Source: Dipteris shenzhenensis (Eukaryota; Polypodiophyta; Polypodiopsida; Gleicheniales). Taken from it: a stretch of DNA of 64,000 nt. Position numbers and translations under genes: made by a program. Below the pieces are notes generated by a model that saw only the letters and a list, made by a program, of their open reading frames with translations, had not been told where the DNA came from and did not search any database. Below, piece by piece: positions 11,530 to 21,589 of this stretch. How positions within the stretch are numbered: the first letter of the stretch is position 1; the number at the start of each line of letters is the position of its first letter. The stretch is taken from assembly GCA_047967505.1 (NCBI GenBank), contig CM106538.1; one strand, 5' to 3'.

Positions 11530-13090
11530 TCTGGCTAAAAGAACTCCGTGATAGAGCTCTGAGAGGTATCGGTCGAGGAAGAAGTCTGCTCATCTCCATG
11601 CTCAGAGTATCCTCTCACAGTGTCTAACACCTCATGAATGAAACCAGTCAAACACTGCTGGTCTGGGTAGGAGAGGAAACATGCCAAAACCCCATACCTA
11701 TCTTTGAAGAGACAGTGGAAACGCCCTCGGATCTCATAGTAAACATGACACCTGAAGATGAAATGCTCCTATGTCTCAACCTCTTGCATGTCACACAATG
11801 TGCATATGCACCTCTCCCTGGGTAACCGCTCTGCTCTACCGCTCTCGATACGAAGTCTGTGTGAAGAGACTTGAAATTGCCCAAGAGAGATCCTTAGCGG
11901 GTGGAGTATGTGAATCTGCGTGTATCCTGGTGGATCAATGAAACCCTCCGCTGTGATATGTAAGAAGTGATCTCTCTAAAAGCCCAATTTCACTGAAAGA
12001 TCACTCGGACCCAACTAAGTCCGGAATGTGTTAGTAGCTGTAGTAGATCCTCATGGATAACCTGGTTGACCTCGTGTGATAGGAGGAGAGAGAACAAAGC
12101 ATCCATGCTGTACTGGAATAGTGGTCTATCCATTTCGAGTCCTAGTCCCTCAAACCATCTGTGCATGCATACCAGCACCTTTGGTCTCCCCTTACTGCAA
12201 GTGCCATAGAAGAGAACAGTGCTAGCCATGGTATCTTGCTACGCCTAGAGGTGTAATCCCCATACTCCCTGACTGGGTACAGATATGTGATGACCTAAAA
12301 TGTAGCATCTGGCTGTATTGGGGGTGACCCAAACTACGCCTGAATGATCTGGTGAGGAATGGATGGCTTACCATGGATCATCTGTGATAACATGAGAACC
12401 TGTAGCAGCTCCACCCTGACCCACTCTGTATCCGACAAGTCTAGCCCCCAGCATGGACTGCCATACATCCTTGCTAGGTGGACCAAGGAGTCAAAAAGCA
12501 ATCCTTTGGTCTGTGGATCCTGAAAGTGAGAGCAAAAGCACTGCCTCTCTAGTCTAGCCAATGAAGCATATCCTCTGCTCACGCGTACATGCATCATGGG
12601 TGTCATAGTGAAGATAGGTTCAAAAAAGATGACTCCAAGATAAGTGTATGATGAAACTACCTCGACAGGGGACCATCAAATGCGAAGTGCTCTTGGCGCA
12701 TGATGGCTCGAGATGTATTGAAGATCATAACCTTGGTTTTACCCAAGTTGACCTTCAAATAATGACACTCACAAAAGGATTGTAGTGCATCAAGGTGTCT
12801 CTAGAGCCCCTCTGTTGAGGAAGACAAGAGAGCCACATCATCTACATAAAGCAATTTCCTGATCAACATGCCCACGAGAGAGCAACGTACCTCCCCTGTG
12901 TTTGCATCAATGTCGCGAGCTTGTCAATGCGGAGGCCAAACACGATAGGTAATAATGGACACCCTTGCTTGACCTCGATAGTGCTCATGATCTCGTATGT
13001 CCATCCAATTCCTGTCCGGACTCTGTTTGAAACTTGCTCATAAAGTGTCCTGACAGCCCGAATGATCTCCTGGTCGTAACCCAAATCACA
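11530..13090 (-). pseudogene. LINE relic 2: RT and zinc-knuckle C-terminus
   Basis: Minus-strand non-LTR retrotransposon. From 13084 the palm reads GYDQEIIRAVRTLYEQVSN, then IEVKQGCPLLPIVFGLRIDKL (two short adjoining runs). The catalytic box LYVDDVALLSSST lies at about 12852-12815, and YLKVNLGKTKVMIF follows. Then come ASLARLERQCF, SLVHLARMYGSPCWGLDLS and VLMLSQMIHGKPSIPH (12570-12340), a typical LINE post-RT region. A terminal zinc-knuckle-like stretch contains CDMQ and EHFIFRCHVYYEIRGRFH (about 11800-11700). Stops and frameshifts occur throughout. The 5' side is cut near 13090, because sequence beyond it does not match RT. Confidence 0.75.
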
Positions 13091-13922
13091 AGTTGCACTA
13101 GAGTCTCAGGAAATACAATCTCCATGAAGTCTGGAACCACTTGACTATAATCCCAGAGGATCCACGCCTTCTTTTCCCAAACTCATTCCTGGCAGAGGAC
13201 AGAATAAGGAGCTATCCTCTCAATACCAGCTCCCAGTCGAGCAAGTAGACCTGGAAACTCACGGACAATCATGAAAGAGGAATCCATCAACGCTAAAGGA
13301 AGGACTCTAAGGCCAAAACCACAACACCAGCAAAAGCGCCCAACTCATTGCATATGGCCTCAGGTGCACATCAATAGGAATGCCACATTCATAAGCAAGA
13401 AACTTGTTCAGCTCCACCATTGAAGGCACTTTACCAACTCCTCTTGCAAGCTTGTCCATTGACCACTTCTAATGGGATTTCACAGATAGCTGCACTGAAT
13501 CTAGGAGTCCCTTCTTCTCTGCCTCGCTAGCCCGCTAGACCAACTCTTGTTTGAGCATCGACTTAATGTCATGATTAGATAGGGGTGAAAGCCACCATGG
13601 AAGTTATGAGATATTGCATTGGCATACGATGGGTTTCATTAGATTTACCATCCTCTCCATAAGCTATCTGTGTCTTCTCGTCAGCTATCCCATCCACTCG
13701 TTCCACTGTCTTGCTCGCACCTTGAACCAGTCCCATCTCGTTCCCTACAGCTCTTTCACTCATCAGGCTCTCCTCATGATCAACGCAACTCGTCTGTACG
13801 CAACATCTATTACAGCTCCTTTTAACTACCTCATGCACCGTTAAGGGGGACCTTTGCATACATGGCAAATGAGGATGCACACACTAGGCTCTTCAAAGTT
13901 TCAATAACATTGGAGCTCCTAG
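13091..13922. other. Unassigned, next to LINE relic 2
   Basis: A frame of about 100 codons on the minus strand (13880-13575) has no recognisable motif. The region may be an older element interrupted by, or joined to, LINE relic 2. Confidence 0.3.
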
Positions 13923-14033
13923 CATCAAGTAATTTTTTGGCCTGCCCTAGGACGGGGAGGGCTGAGTGTCTAAAAGGGAATTGCATATATTGTTCCATGT
14001 TCAACTTACTCCATGTATTCGGCCAAGTTTGAG

Positions 14034-14065
<32 letters not shown>

Positions 14066-14345
14066 TTCCCGCGAGTCCGCTTGCATCATATCCCTTGATG
14101 CAACCAAGAAGCCACGTTGTCTCCTTGTGGTTCATGTTTTTCATCGAAAGGTGTTATTCTCTCGAAAATATCATCAAGCAATTTTTTGGTCTGCCCTAGG
14201 ACTGGGAGGGCTTAGTGCCTAAAAGGGAATTGCATCTATTGTTCCATGTCAACTTACTCCATGTATTCGGCCAAGTTTGAGTCTCTCTCTCTTTCTCGTG
14301 AGTCCGCTTGCATCATCTCCCTTGATGCAGCCAAGAAGCCACCAA
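13923..14345. repeat. 249-bp tandem duplication with CT tracts, upstream of EBP2
   Basis: The first copy begins at AAGTAATTTTTTGG (13927) and the second at AAGCAATTTTTTGG (14176). Both run through GGGAATTGCAT, TGTTCCATG, ACTCCATGTATTCGGCC and a (CT) microsatellite, then GAGTCCGCTTGCATCAT and GATGCA.CCAAGAAGCCAC. The CT tract is longer in copy 1 (14035-14061) than in copy 2. It lies 150-560 bases before the EBP2 start codon, so it may contribute to the promoter or 5' UTR. The second copy is shorter at its right end. Confidence 0.85.
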
Positions 14346-14404
14346 ACTTTTGGGCAGGTCATTCATTTCTCTCACTTGTTTCTCACTTGTTTCAATGTTT
14401 TAAA

Positions 14405-14445
14405 CCGTTAAAACCTAAAAGGTTTAAGTTTTAAAACCTAAACTG
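14405..14445 (+). promoter_or_regulatory. Telo-box-like motifs upstream of EBP2
   Basis: Two AAACCTAAA motifs (about 14411-14419 and 14434-14442) flank an inverted AGGTTTAAG, within 80 bases of the EBP2 start. True telo boxes read AAACCCTAA and are common in promoters of plant ribosome-biogenesis genes. These motifs lack one C, so the assignment is tentative. Confidence 0.3.
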
Positions 14446-14489
14446 CTGAACTTCAGGCCGTGGAAACAAGAGAGAGAAGAGCCAGCGCG

Positions 14490-15455
14490 ATGGCAGCACT
14501 TGTTAGCGAGGATGATGATCTTCAACTCCAACAGACAGACGACGACTCTGATGATTCTGATGACAGTCTTGACGAGCCGCAAGAAGTTCTGCAGCAACAG
14601 CCTCGGCCCAACGCGGTTTACAACTCGTCTGCGCTCCACGAAAAGCTTGAAGAGATTGGTTGGCCGGATGGCACTGATTGGATACAGACGCTCACAGTTA
14701 ACTATGATCAGCCTGGGGATATTGATGTGAACGATGACCTTTCTCGAGAGATGGCATTCTATACGCAAGCCTTGGAGGGCACCCGTGACGCTTATGTTAA
14801 GTTGCAGGCAATGGGTATTCCCTTTTTAAGGCCGGAGGATTATTATGCAGAGATGGTTAAGAGCGATACTCACATGCTGAAGGTAAAAGACATGCTTTTG
14901 TCTCAACGCAAACAACTTGAGGAAGTGGAGGAGCGAAGGAAGTCAAGGGAGGCTAAGCGGTTCTCCAAAGAAGTGCAAGCTGAGAAGCTGAAGGAGAGGG
15001 CCCAACAGAAGAAGCAGAATATCGACTCGGTGAAAAAATGGAGAAAGATGAGACAGGATCGGGGTTTCGCCGCAGGAGAGGAGGAGTTTCCCGTCGACTT
15101 TGACGAGCGACGCCCAAGTAACAAGAAAAGAAAGCTGGACGCAACTCCTGGGGGACGGTTTGATGGAAAGACCGGAAGAAAGTTGGATGCAACTCCCGGG
15201 GCACCGTTCGGTGGAAAGGGCAGTAAGGGTTCTGCAGGCAGCAAGAGAAATTCAGCTCCTTGGGACAGGTCCGGGGGAAAAAGTAGCAACAAGGGTGGTA
15301 AAGGTGGAGGATCCAAGAACAGGCGTTTCAGAGATGCAAAGTACGGACATGGTGGTAAGAAGAGCTTAAAGAAGAAGAATACAGCAGAGTCAGCTGGTAT
15401 GTTTGGACACAAGGGAAGATCCGACGGAAGTAGAGGGAAGCAGAAGAAAAGATGA
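14490..15455 (+). CDS. EBP2: rRNA-processing protein EBP2 homologue
   Basis: Encodes 321 residues in one uninterrupted exon. EBP2 is a conserved nucleolar protein needed for 27S pre-rRNA processing and assembly of the large ribosomal subunit. Seen here: an acidic N-terminus (residues 6-30, rich in Asp/Glu/Ser); the conserved core at about 48-190, with IGWPDGTDWIQTL, DIDVNDDLSREMAFYTQAL, LRPEDYYAEMVKSDTHM and a long basic coiled coil (EERRKSREAKRFSKEVQAEK); then VKKWRKMRQDRG. The C-terminal third is Lys/Gly/Arg-rich and disordered, with a duplicated KLDATPG motif (215-221 and 231-237). It ends in GGKKSLKKKNTAESA and a terminal KQKKR, both likely nucleolar localisation signals. The ATG at 14490 is used because the same frame further upstream (from 14460) has only a GTG. 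Length and motif order fit the family. No intron or disabling change is seen. Confidence 0.95.
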   Translation: MAALVSEDDDLQLQQTDDDSDDSDDSLDEPQEVLQQQPRPNAVYNSSALHEKLEEIGWPDGTDWIQTLTVNYDQPGDIDVNDDLSREMAFYTQALEGTRDAYVKLQAMGIPFLRPEDYYAEMVKSDTHMLKVKDMLLSQRKQLEEVEERRKSREAKRFSKEVQAEKLKERAQQKKQNIDSVKKWRKMRQDRGFAAGEEEFPVDFDERRPSNKKRKLDATPGGRFDGKTGRKLDATPGAPFGGKGSKGSAGSKRNSAPWDRSGGKSSNKGGKGGGSKNRRFRDAKYGHGGKKSLKKKNTAESAGMFGHKGRSDGSRGKQKKR

Positions 15456-16590
15456 ATCTTAAGTGGGCTTCTGGCTGGTGGTTAATTTGATTCAACAGCG
15501 CTCAAACTTTGGTTCTCTTCTAACGCAGTCCTCTTGGGCACTGGAGAAATGCTTTGGGCTCTGGAGCTCTCTGCCTCCTGATGCAGTATTTGATTACGTG
15601 GGTTCTGACTGGCGGACGTGGGTTCTGACTGGCGGGTCTGACCGCATGAATTTTTGCTTCTCTTGTAATGCAGTTAGAGGAGTGCTCTGATCTGGTAGCA
15701 GGGTACCTCTCGGCCCGCTGATGCAGTATTTGAAATAGACGTCTTTAAATTTTCAAGTTTGGTTGATCGATGTAGCTTAGAGTTTATATGCTTTGAGATG
15801 ATTCCTACTTCAATAGGTGAAGCTTTAGTACATGTCAGCATACTTATCACAATTCTGCTTGCTAGAGACTGGCTAGTAGTTTACAATAGAATTGTAATTT
15901 GTCTTGATCACTGGCATGATTGGATTTACATCATGACATGTATATAAGCAGCAGGGGTTGAGTAGATTGATAGGTTGAAAAAAGGTTGGGAATGAGTATA
16001 AGCTGATAAGTACCAGAGTACCCAGAGCATTTTTGAATGATTTTTGCTCTCAATGGCTATCTCCATGATTATATGCCCCATCTTTTGGGTTGGACTGGGT
16101 AGGGGATGGGCACATGACATGCACATCACCAGCGCCTACATAACGATCAGCCACTAGTTTAATCTGTAGTGGTTCAGTAGTCAGGATAGAGCGGGCATTT
16201 GCTAGGAACATGTAGAACATGGTTGCATAGGTGTAAAACTACCGGTTAGCTGGCAGTGAAGCAACTTCCAAGACTATTAAGTTACAGAACAAGAAACTCT
16301 ATTTTTGAGTACAGAAATGTGGAGGCAGGACCATGCAATCGATTTTGAAGTTTGCAAATGACTCTTACTACAGTGACCTGAACTGAAAGCCCTAGTTTAG
16401 GATTCATTGCACAGGTGTGTGGCATTAGAGCTATCTCAGCCTTGTAAATGCATGAAAACACAGCTACAAATCTAATGAAAGCTCTTTGACCATAACAGGA
16501 TTGCTTTGTATACCCATGTTTAACTGATCAGGAGGTGTTCTAACATATCTGCGTGAAGCTTGATACAATGAGAAGAGGACACGTGCTTGG
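15456..16590. other. 3' flank of EBP2, no gene seen
   Basis: AT-rich non-coding DNA, presumably containing the EBP2 3' UTR. A short direct repeat (GACGTGGGTTCTGACTGGCG type, about 15595-15640) and a recurring CTGATGCAGTATTTGA (15579 and 15719) are present. No open frame has recognisable content. Confidence 0.4.
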
Positions 16591-16596
16591 GTTGCA

Positions 16597-16800
16597 ATTG
16601 TTATAGAGGGGGAAAATAAGGTAACGTAAGGGGGGTCAGCTGTTATAGAGGGGGAAAAGAAGGTAACGTAAGGGGGGTCAGCTCTATTATGATAGGGGGT
16701 GTTGGGAAGTAAAAGGGTTAAAAGGGGTGGAGTGGGGGTCAGCTCTAATATGATAGGGGGTGTTGGGAAGTAAGAGGGTTAAAAGGGGTGGAGTGGGGGC
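16597..16800. repeat. Two adjoining tandem duplications (about 45 bp and 72 bp units)
   Basis: TGTTATAGAGGGGGAAAA..AAGGTAACGTAAGGGGGGTCAGC is present twice in tandem (about 16597-16683). It is followed directly by two copies of a unit with GTCAGCTCTA.TATGATAGG, GTGTTGGGAAGTAA.AGGGTT and AAAAGGGGTGGAGTGGGGG (to about 16800). The GTCAGCT boundary is shared by both units, suggesting stepwise slippage or unequal exchange. The strand is G-rich. Confidence 0.85.
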
Positions 16801-17750
16801 ACCATGTTTCTTCGGGCATAAGAGGGCTGGAACAGTGAAATTGTTTACTATTTACTTGTCCCTGATAACAGCTTGCTGCTGTAGGCTCTAGCCTCTCTCC
16901 TTTACCTTGGCTTACTTTATAGGTAGGGTCTCAAGCTTTAGCAATTGGAAGATGCCCCACATCCAAGTTGAGTCTTGGACTCATGTCACGATATTGAGCT
17001 TATAGGCACTTCTGGAGTGAGAGAATGAGTTTGGTGGCAGTGCTCTATGACGTATGTATTAAAGAACATTTGGGTTCCCATGCAGGCTATGGTGTTGATG
17101 TGTGCACGAATGCACCTCCTCATGTTGTACAGACATGGTGTCCTAGCAGATAGTTCTAGAGATGTCACTCATGTTTCTCCCAAGAGACGTTGAAAGGGCA
17201 CACCTGTCTTTGAGCATGACGAGGAGGATGGAACTCAAGGTCACATTGTGCATGCAAAGTGGAGGTGGACCTCCTGGGCTCAAGGGAGCATGGAAAGCAG
17301 CCTTTGAGGAAGGCAGCCCATGCGAAGATTCACCAGAGATTTGTGAGATATAATCTCTATATTTTTGTGTTCAAATGTGGACATAGCATTGTCCTCAATG
17401 CTCCCTTCTCCCATACCCGTATCTCCATCCTTTGGATGTGAGGTCACCCAGTCAGCCAACCACTTGGCTCATTTATGGCTGGTTGGCTCAGCCCTACCAG
17501 CCCCACAAGCCCCCTTTTAAGGGGGGGCCTGCTGCCCTCATTTCTCATCCAGCTCCTCAGCATTTCAGCCTCCAGTCTTCAGCCCGCTGTGGCTCTAGCC
17601 CTTCCAAAAATCCCCTGCAAGACAGCCATCAGTTCATCAGCAGTCCCTAAGGGTGATCCAGGAAGCTGTCCACGCAGCACCATAGCCAGCTCGGAGTAGA
17701 GGTTTGGGATTCCTGTTTCAGCAGCTTTCTTTTACAGTTCTTAGCTCTTT
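16801..17750. other. No recognised gene
   Basis: Short frames only (60-74 codons), without motifs. The region becomes pyrimidine-rich toward its right end. Confidence 0.3.
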
Positions 17751-18180
17751 TCATAGTTCTTTCACAGTTCTCTCTCTCCGCTTGCTCGCTCCTCCCCGCT
17801 TGCTCGCTGCTCCTCCCCGCTTGCTTGCCACTCCTCCCCGCCTCTGGTCGCTGCTCCTCCCCTGCTTCTGCCCGCTCTGCCCCACCCCGCCTGCTGCTGT
17901 TGCCCGCCTGCAGCTCCTGCCCTCCTAACTCCCCGCAGCTCCTCCTCTAGCCGGCTGATCCGTCCTCCCGTTGCCTCCTCCGCCCATGCAGCACCACCCT
18001 CCCACTTGGCCTCTCCCGCCTACCCTCGCCTAGGCTCGCCACTCCCAACCTCCTCTGCCTACCCTTAGCTAGCCTCGCCATTTCTCAGCCCTCCCCACCT
18101 ACCCTCAGCCTAACCCGCCTACCCTCAGCCTACCTCCACCTAGCCTTCCCACCCCTCAGCCCCCCCCCCCCCCGCCCGAT
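17751..18180. repeat. Pyrimidine-rich minisatellite with poly-C run
   Basis: A CTCCTCCCCGCTTGCTCGCTG-like phrase (17790-17860) repeats and then grades into a CCTACCCTCAGCCTA-like phrase (18000-18150). It ends with a run of about 14 C at 18160-18173. The plus strand is almost free of purine blocks. The Pro/Leu/Ser-rich frames here are by-products of composition. Confidence 0.7.
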
Positions 18181-18309
18181 TCTGCTCTCCCGCTTCCCAC
18201 CTTTTTTCAGCCCCCTGGGGATACCTCCCGTCATGGGGGGGCCGCTGCTCATGCTCCCGCTCCCGCTCTTGCACTAAGACCTGCACCGAACACGGGTCAG
18301 GCAAACGAA

Positions 18310-18654
18310 ATGGGGAAAGGTGGCAAAGATACGAATAAAGCTGCCAAGAAAGATGACAACAAAGCCAAGAAACAAACACAGCTGAAACTCGAGGATGTGA
18401 ACACACGCTACAACCGCAGTGGACTCGGAGTCGATAGCAAAGCAAAGGCGGGGTCCACCTCTGCCTCAGCTTTAGCTTCAGTTTCAGCTTCGGTCTCTGC
18501 TACATCCTCATCCTCAGCTTCAGCGCCAGCCTCAGCGTCAGCTCCAGTTCTAGTTTCAGCTCCACTTCCGTTCACAGCCTCTATAGTTACAGCTAGTGGC
18601 TCTGATATACCCCTACCCATGACATCAATTGCTCCACCCTCCCCTAAGATATGA
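18310..18654 (+). CDS. Hypothetical 114-residue Lys-rich/Ala-Ser-rich protein
   Basis: An ATG-initiated frame whose first 30 residues are strongly basic (MGKGGKDTNKAAKKDDNKAK). They are followed by a short less-biased segment (LKLEDVNTRYNRSGLGVD) and then about 55 residues of Ala/Ser/Val/Pro low complexity. The sharp change of composition suggests a basic N-terminus with a disordered linker. The encoded protein is not recognised. It could be the first exon of a gene or the start of a transposon protein. The stop at 18652 may lie within an intron. Low confidence that it is expressed. Confidence 0.3.
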   Translation: MGKGGKDTNKAAKKDDNKAKKQTQLKLEDVNTRYNRSGLGVDSKAKAGSTSASALASVSASVSATSSSSASAPASASAPVLVSAPLPFTASIVTASGSDIPLPMTSIAPPSPKI

Positions 18655-18990
18655 GGGGTTGTCACTGGCACCATCTCTTCCATCTCTCCCTTCTTCTCCT
18701 GCTACAGTTCTCTCTCCGATTATGACACCTACTTTGGAGGGTTCATACACTGTTCCGCACTACTAAACCTTTTTCTCCCCTCTACCTCTCAGTTAGTCCA
18801 CGTACCCACACCTTGTTGGGATCGCCTCCTCTAGGCCACTATCATCTCCATACCGCACCCATCTCACCCAGCCTCCAGTCTCATCCTCACACTTTCATGC
18901 TACAGTCCTTTCAGTTTTCGCTAGAGCACGGATGAGTTGACCGATCAGAGGCTTGGGAGAACTTGCTGATGGAGGTTCATAGCTCTACAG
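18655..18990. other. No recognised gene
   Basis: Pyrimidine-rich DNA with no supported open frame. It may be a continuation of the preceding frame after an intron, but no splice pair can be argued. Confidence 0.25.
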
Positions 18991-19510
18991 CCTTGAGTCT
19001 ATGCTCAAATTTCTCTTAGCATTCTTAAACCAAATTTTGAGCGTCTATTATGTGTTGCTTTTCCAAGGTTGGGTCTGGATAGGTTCCCTTATACGGAGGT
19101 GGGGATGTGAGGCCTTCAGACCGCACTGGCTGGTTTACATCCGGGTATGGAGATCTCTCTACTCCACTAAGATGGCCCCCAAAAATGTTAATCTGTAAAG
19201 GATTGCGACTCCTCCTGACCCTCAAACCCCTCCTGTATCCCTCGTCTCATCTTTGTAAATAGACTCCCATGTATACCCGCTGACTATTGGTAGTGGACGC
19301 TTTGGACTCTGATGTGTCTCTGTATAAAAGACTGTCATGACCTGTATAGGATTCCGAGAAGTTCCCTGGTTCTGACCATAAGATACCATTACAGTTCCAG
19401 ATGGTGCAAGATAGGGTCTCGGATGTTTGAGTCTCATAGATCCTGCCTCCCTATGCGGGAGGAGAGGTGGGCGCCCGATGGGGGCCTGTAAGGAGTTGTC
19501 CATCTCATAC
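18991..19510 (-). pseudogene. LINE relic 3: endonuclease fragment
   Basis: On the minus strand from about 19440 to 19200 the frame gives a partial EEP endonuclease of LINE type. The pieces are ETHQSPKRPLPIVSGYTWES and then IYKDETRDTGGV followed by VAILYR. The GYTW..I..DETRDTGGVAIL pattern is the usual mid-domain stretch of plant LINE endonucleases. Stops interrupt it after TGGV. It lies downstream, on the same strand, of the ORF1-like segment, in the standard order. Confidence 0.5.
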
Positions 19511-20200
19511 TATTGCCCACTTCCCCTCCTTGCAGGCCTGATCTCGCTGCTGCAACATCATCCATGGAGATCGCTAGTTGGTCTCGTAAGGTTGACCTAC
19601 GATGTAAAGTCGAAAGTCGTGCCTGGGCATCATGAAATCGTATAATAAGGGGCTACTCTTGATTGGGGTCCCTCCCAACCCGCCATGCTCTCTCGATCCT
19701 GTGCTCAGTCGCCCCTAGAGCAATGGCCACAAAGGCCGTCACATCTGCCATCGGTGTGGGATCCCACGTACTCTGATGTTGAGAGCCTTGCTGGCACTCT
19801 GCTGCTGCTCCAGGAGGGTAGCCGAAACAGTTACCCTTACAGCTTCCTGTTTAGCTACATCGACTCATCTAGACGTCTCCTCGATGGCAAATTGCATGCT
19901 CGCAATCTGTGCCTCCACAATTGCGATGCTCCATGGGACTGTACGTATAGCAGTGGCCTCCTTCCGGGGCTGCAAGATCTCCTGTCTGAGCCCCTGAATA
20001 AGATTAGCCTAGTCTCGGATAGCCTAAGACTGCTCCTGTATGAGACGCCCCTGCTCCTGGATGAAGCGTGTCTACTCCTATGCGAAACATGACAGCTCCC
20101 TCTCGCACTCTCGGATGGGTCGGAGGACCATCCACCCAGACCATCTGACCACTCATAGAGGGGCAAAGGCACTTAGGGTGCCAAAGAGGGTGGAAGAAGA
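19511..20200 (-). pseudogene. LINE relic 3: ORF1-like segment
   Basis: The minus strand reads as a Gln-rich coiled coil (REQFIQEQGRLIQEQS, SATLLEQQQSASKALNIRV), broken by TAG codons. Then come IRVRGIPHRW and a tail with YDFMMPRHDFRLYIVGQPYE and MMLQQRDQACKEGKW. The succession coiled coil, short N.RV.G.., then a terminal DD.QQ..R..-type tail resembles LINE ORF1. It is heavily mutated and the assignment leans on its position next to the endonuclease. Confidence 0.4.
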
Positions 20201-20650
20201 GGAACAATCCAGCTCCGGTAAATTAAAGGCTCCAAATTTGATGCAACAAATGACCCAGTACTATAGAATCTACAAGAGGAAAGAGACATTTACGGTCTCA
20301 AGGATCTACTAGTAGTAGGTAGGGAGACCTCTTTGGAACCATGTGATAGCGTCAGGTTAGTAGTCTTCCTCTCCACCGAGGTTAAGATGCAAATCGTATC
20401 CCTGTTAAGAGGGAATCCTACCCTCTGGTAAGACCTCTCAAACTAGATGAATGGGCAATTCTTGCCCCCAGGACCTACCAGCCTCGAAGTGGACCAACCG
20501 TAGGAGGAAAGCCAGAACCTACCCAAGGTCCCCATCAATAAGTTAGTCCAATACTTTGAAGGTGATGATACTAATGCAGCTATCTCCATAACCTACTAGA
20601 ACCAAAAATTTGATGCAGCTATCTCCATAACCTACTAATGCAGCTATCCC
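20201..20650. other. Unassigned DNA with a small three-copy repeat
   Basis: ATGCAGCTATCTCCATAACC occurs in slightly varied form three times between 20573 and 20655, partly joined by AGAACCAAAA.TTTGAT. No coding region is recognised. It may be the 5' side of the gypsy relic that follows. Confidence 0.4.
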
Positions 20651-20659
20651 CAAACCTAC

Positions 20660-20900
20660 TAGAACCAAAAGTTTGATAACATCCTGGATGGGGGAGCGGG
20701 TGTGAGTATCTACACCAAGGAACGCTCGGAGAGGTGGGGAAAACCTTCTTTCGAGCAAACCCACCTGGTAGTGAAGTTAGCCGATGGCAGAACTGCTGAA
20801 CCCTGGGAGTCCTCAAGGGTATTAACATTAAGGTATTCGGCTTCACGTACCCTGCTAGAGTTGTAGTCATGGACTTTACCCCAACATCCTAGATATGAAG
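20660..20900 (+). pseudogene. Ty3/gypsy relic (plus): retropepsin
   Basis: The plus strand carries an aspartic-protease core. The catalytic Asp lies in ILDGGAGVSIYTKERSERWG (Asp codon at 20687), in the D-G-G-(A/S)-G-V-(S/N)-I form used by several plant gypsy groups. It is followed by LVVKLADGRTAEPWGVLKGI and VFGFTYPARVVVMDF. The protease would cut the polyprotein. The frame ends at stops soon after. It is followed in the correct order by RT, RNase H and integrase. Confidence 0.6.
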
Positions 20901-21580
20901 ACATCCTAGGTAGGCTTTTCTTGCTAATGTCTAGACTTGTACATGATTGGCGCACTTACAACATCTATTTATAGCATGAATAGAAAATTGTGCAAGTGGA
21001 CTTGCGAACCTACAAGACCCATCCACTATCAAGACAACTATTTGTTGCAAAATCTGACACAACCGACAGGACTACAACCCTAAAACTATTCCAAACCTAT
21101 GGGAAAGCAGATGATGTGAGAAGAAGGCAGATGAATTTTGGTATTCCCCTCTCCCCGAGCCAGATTTCTCTTAGAATTGGATGCACATATTGGCATACAT
21201 TGACGCTCGAGAGAGAATAGGGTTCCAATTAACAACCCCCAAGCACGAAGGGTTGAGCATGGTGGTTCCCCTCAGAATGTTTAACATGCTCAAACCCCGC
21301 GAGGTGAGCAAGGGGACAGTAAGGGTCAAATTCGACCTCCATTAGCAAACATATGTGGGAGCCTCTACCCCTCACTATGAGCTCTCCTCCAATTGGAGAG
21401 CAAAGCCACCTCCCTAGTCAGCTCCATAAGTGCTCTGAAGGAGCTCCCCTCAAGTCTGAAGCTCTCAACCTCCAAAATCCCGAAGGCTCTCGCCAGGCCC
21501 AAGAGGAATACCCATGAAAGGGGAGTGGAGGAGGAGGACAAAGAGAAGGAGGATCTATGACAGAAGGTACCTGCCCATTA
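20901..21580 (+). pseudogene. Linker between protease and RT of the gypsy relic
   Basis: Stop-ridden stretch. A Lys/Pro/Arg-rich run near 21370-21540 is compatible with a polyprotein linker. No separate gene is seen. Confidence 0.35.
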
Positions 21581-21589
21581 CATGGCCTA

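Noticed and set aside
14460-14489. EBP2 start ten codons upstream
   Set aside because: The codon at 14460 is GTG. The first ATG in frame is at 14490, followed by the acidic N-terminus typical of the family.
14903-15412. 169-codon Pro/Phe/Leu-rich frame on the minus strand
   Set aside because: Antisense shadow of the Lys/Gly-rich EBP2 C-terminus.
17162-17353. A further PPR-like fragment near 17 kb
   Set aside because: No repeat motif could be aligned. The resemblance was to general composition only.
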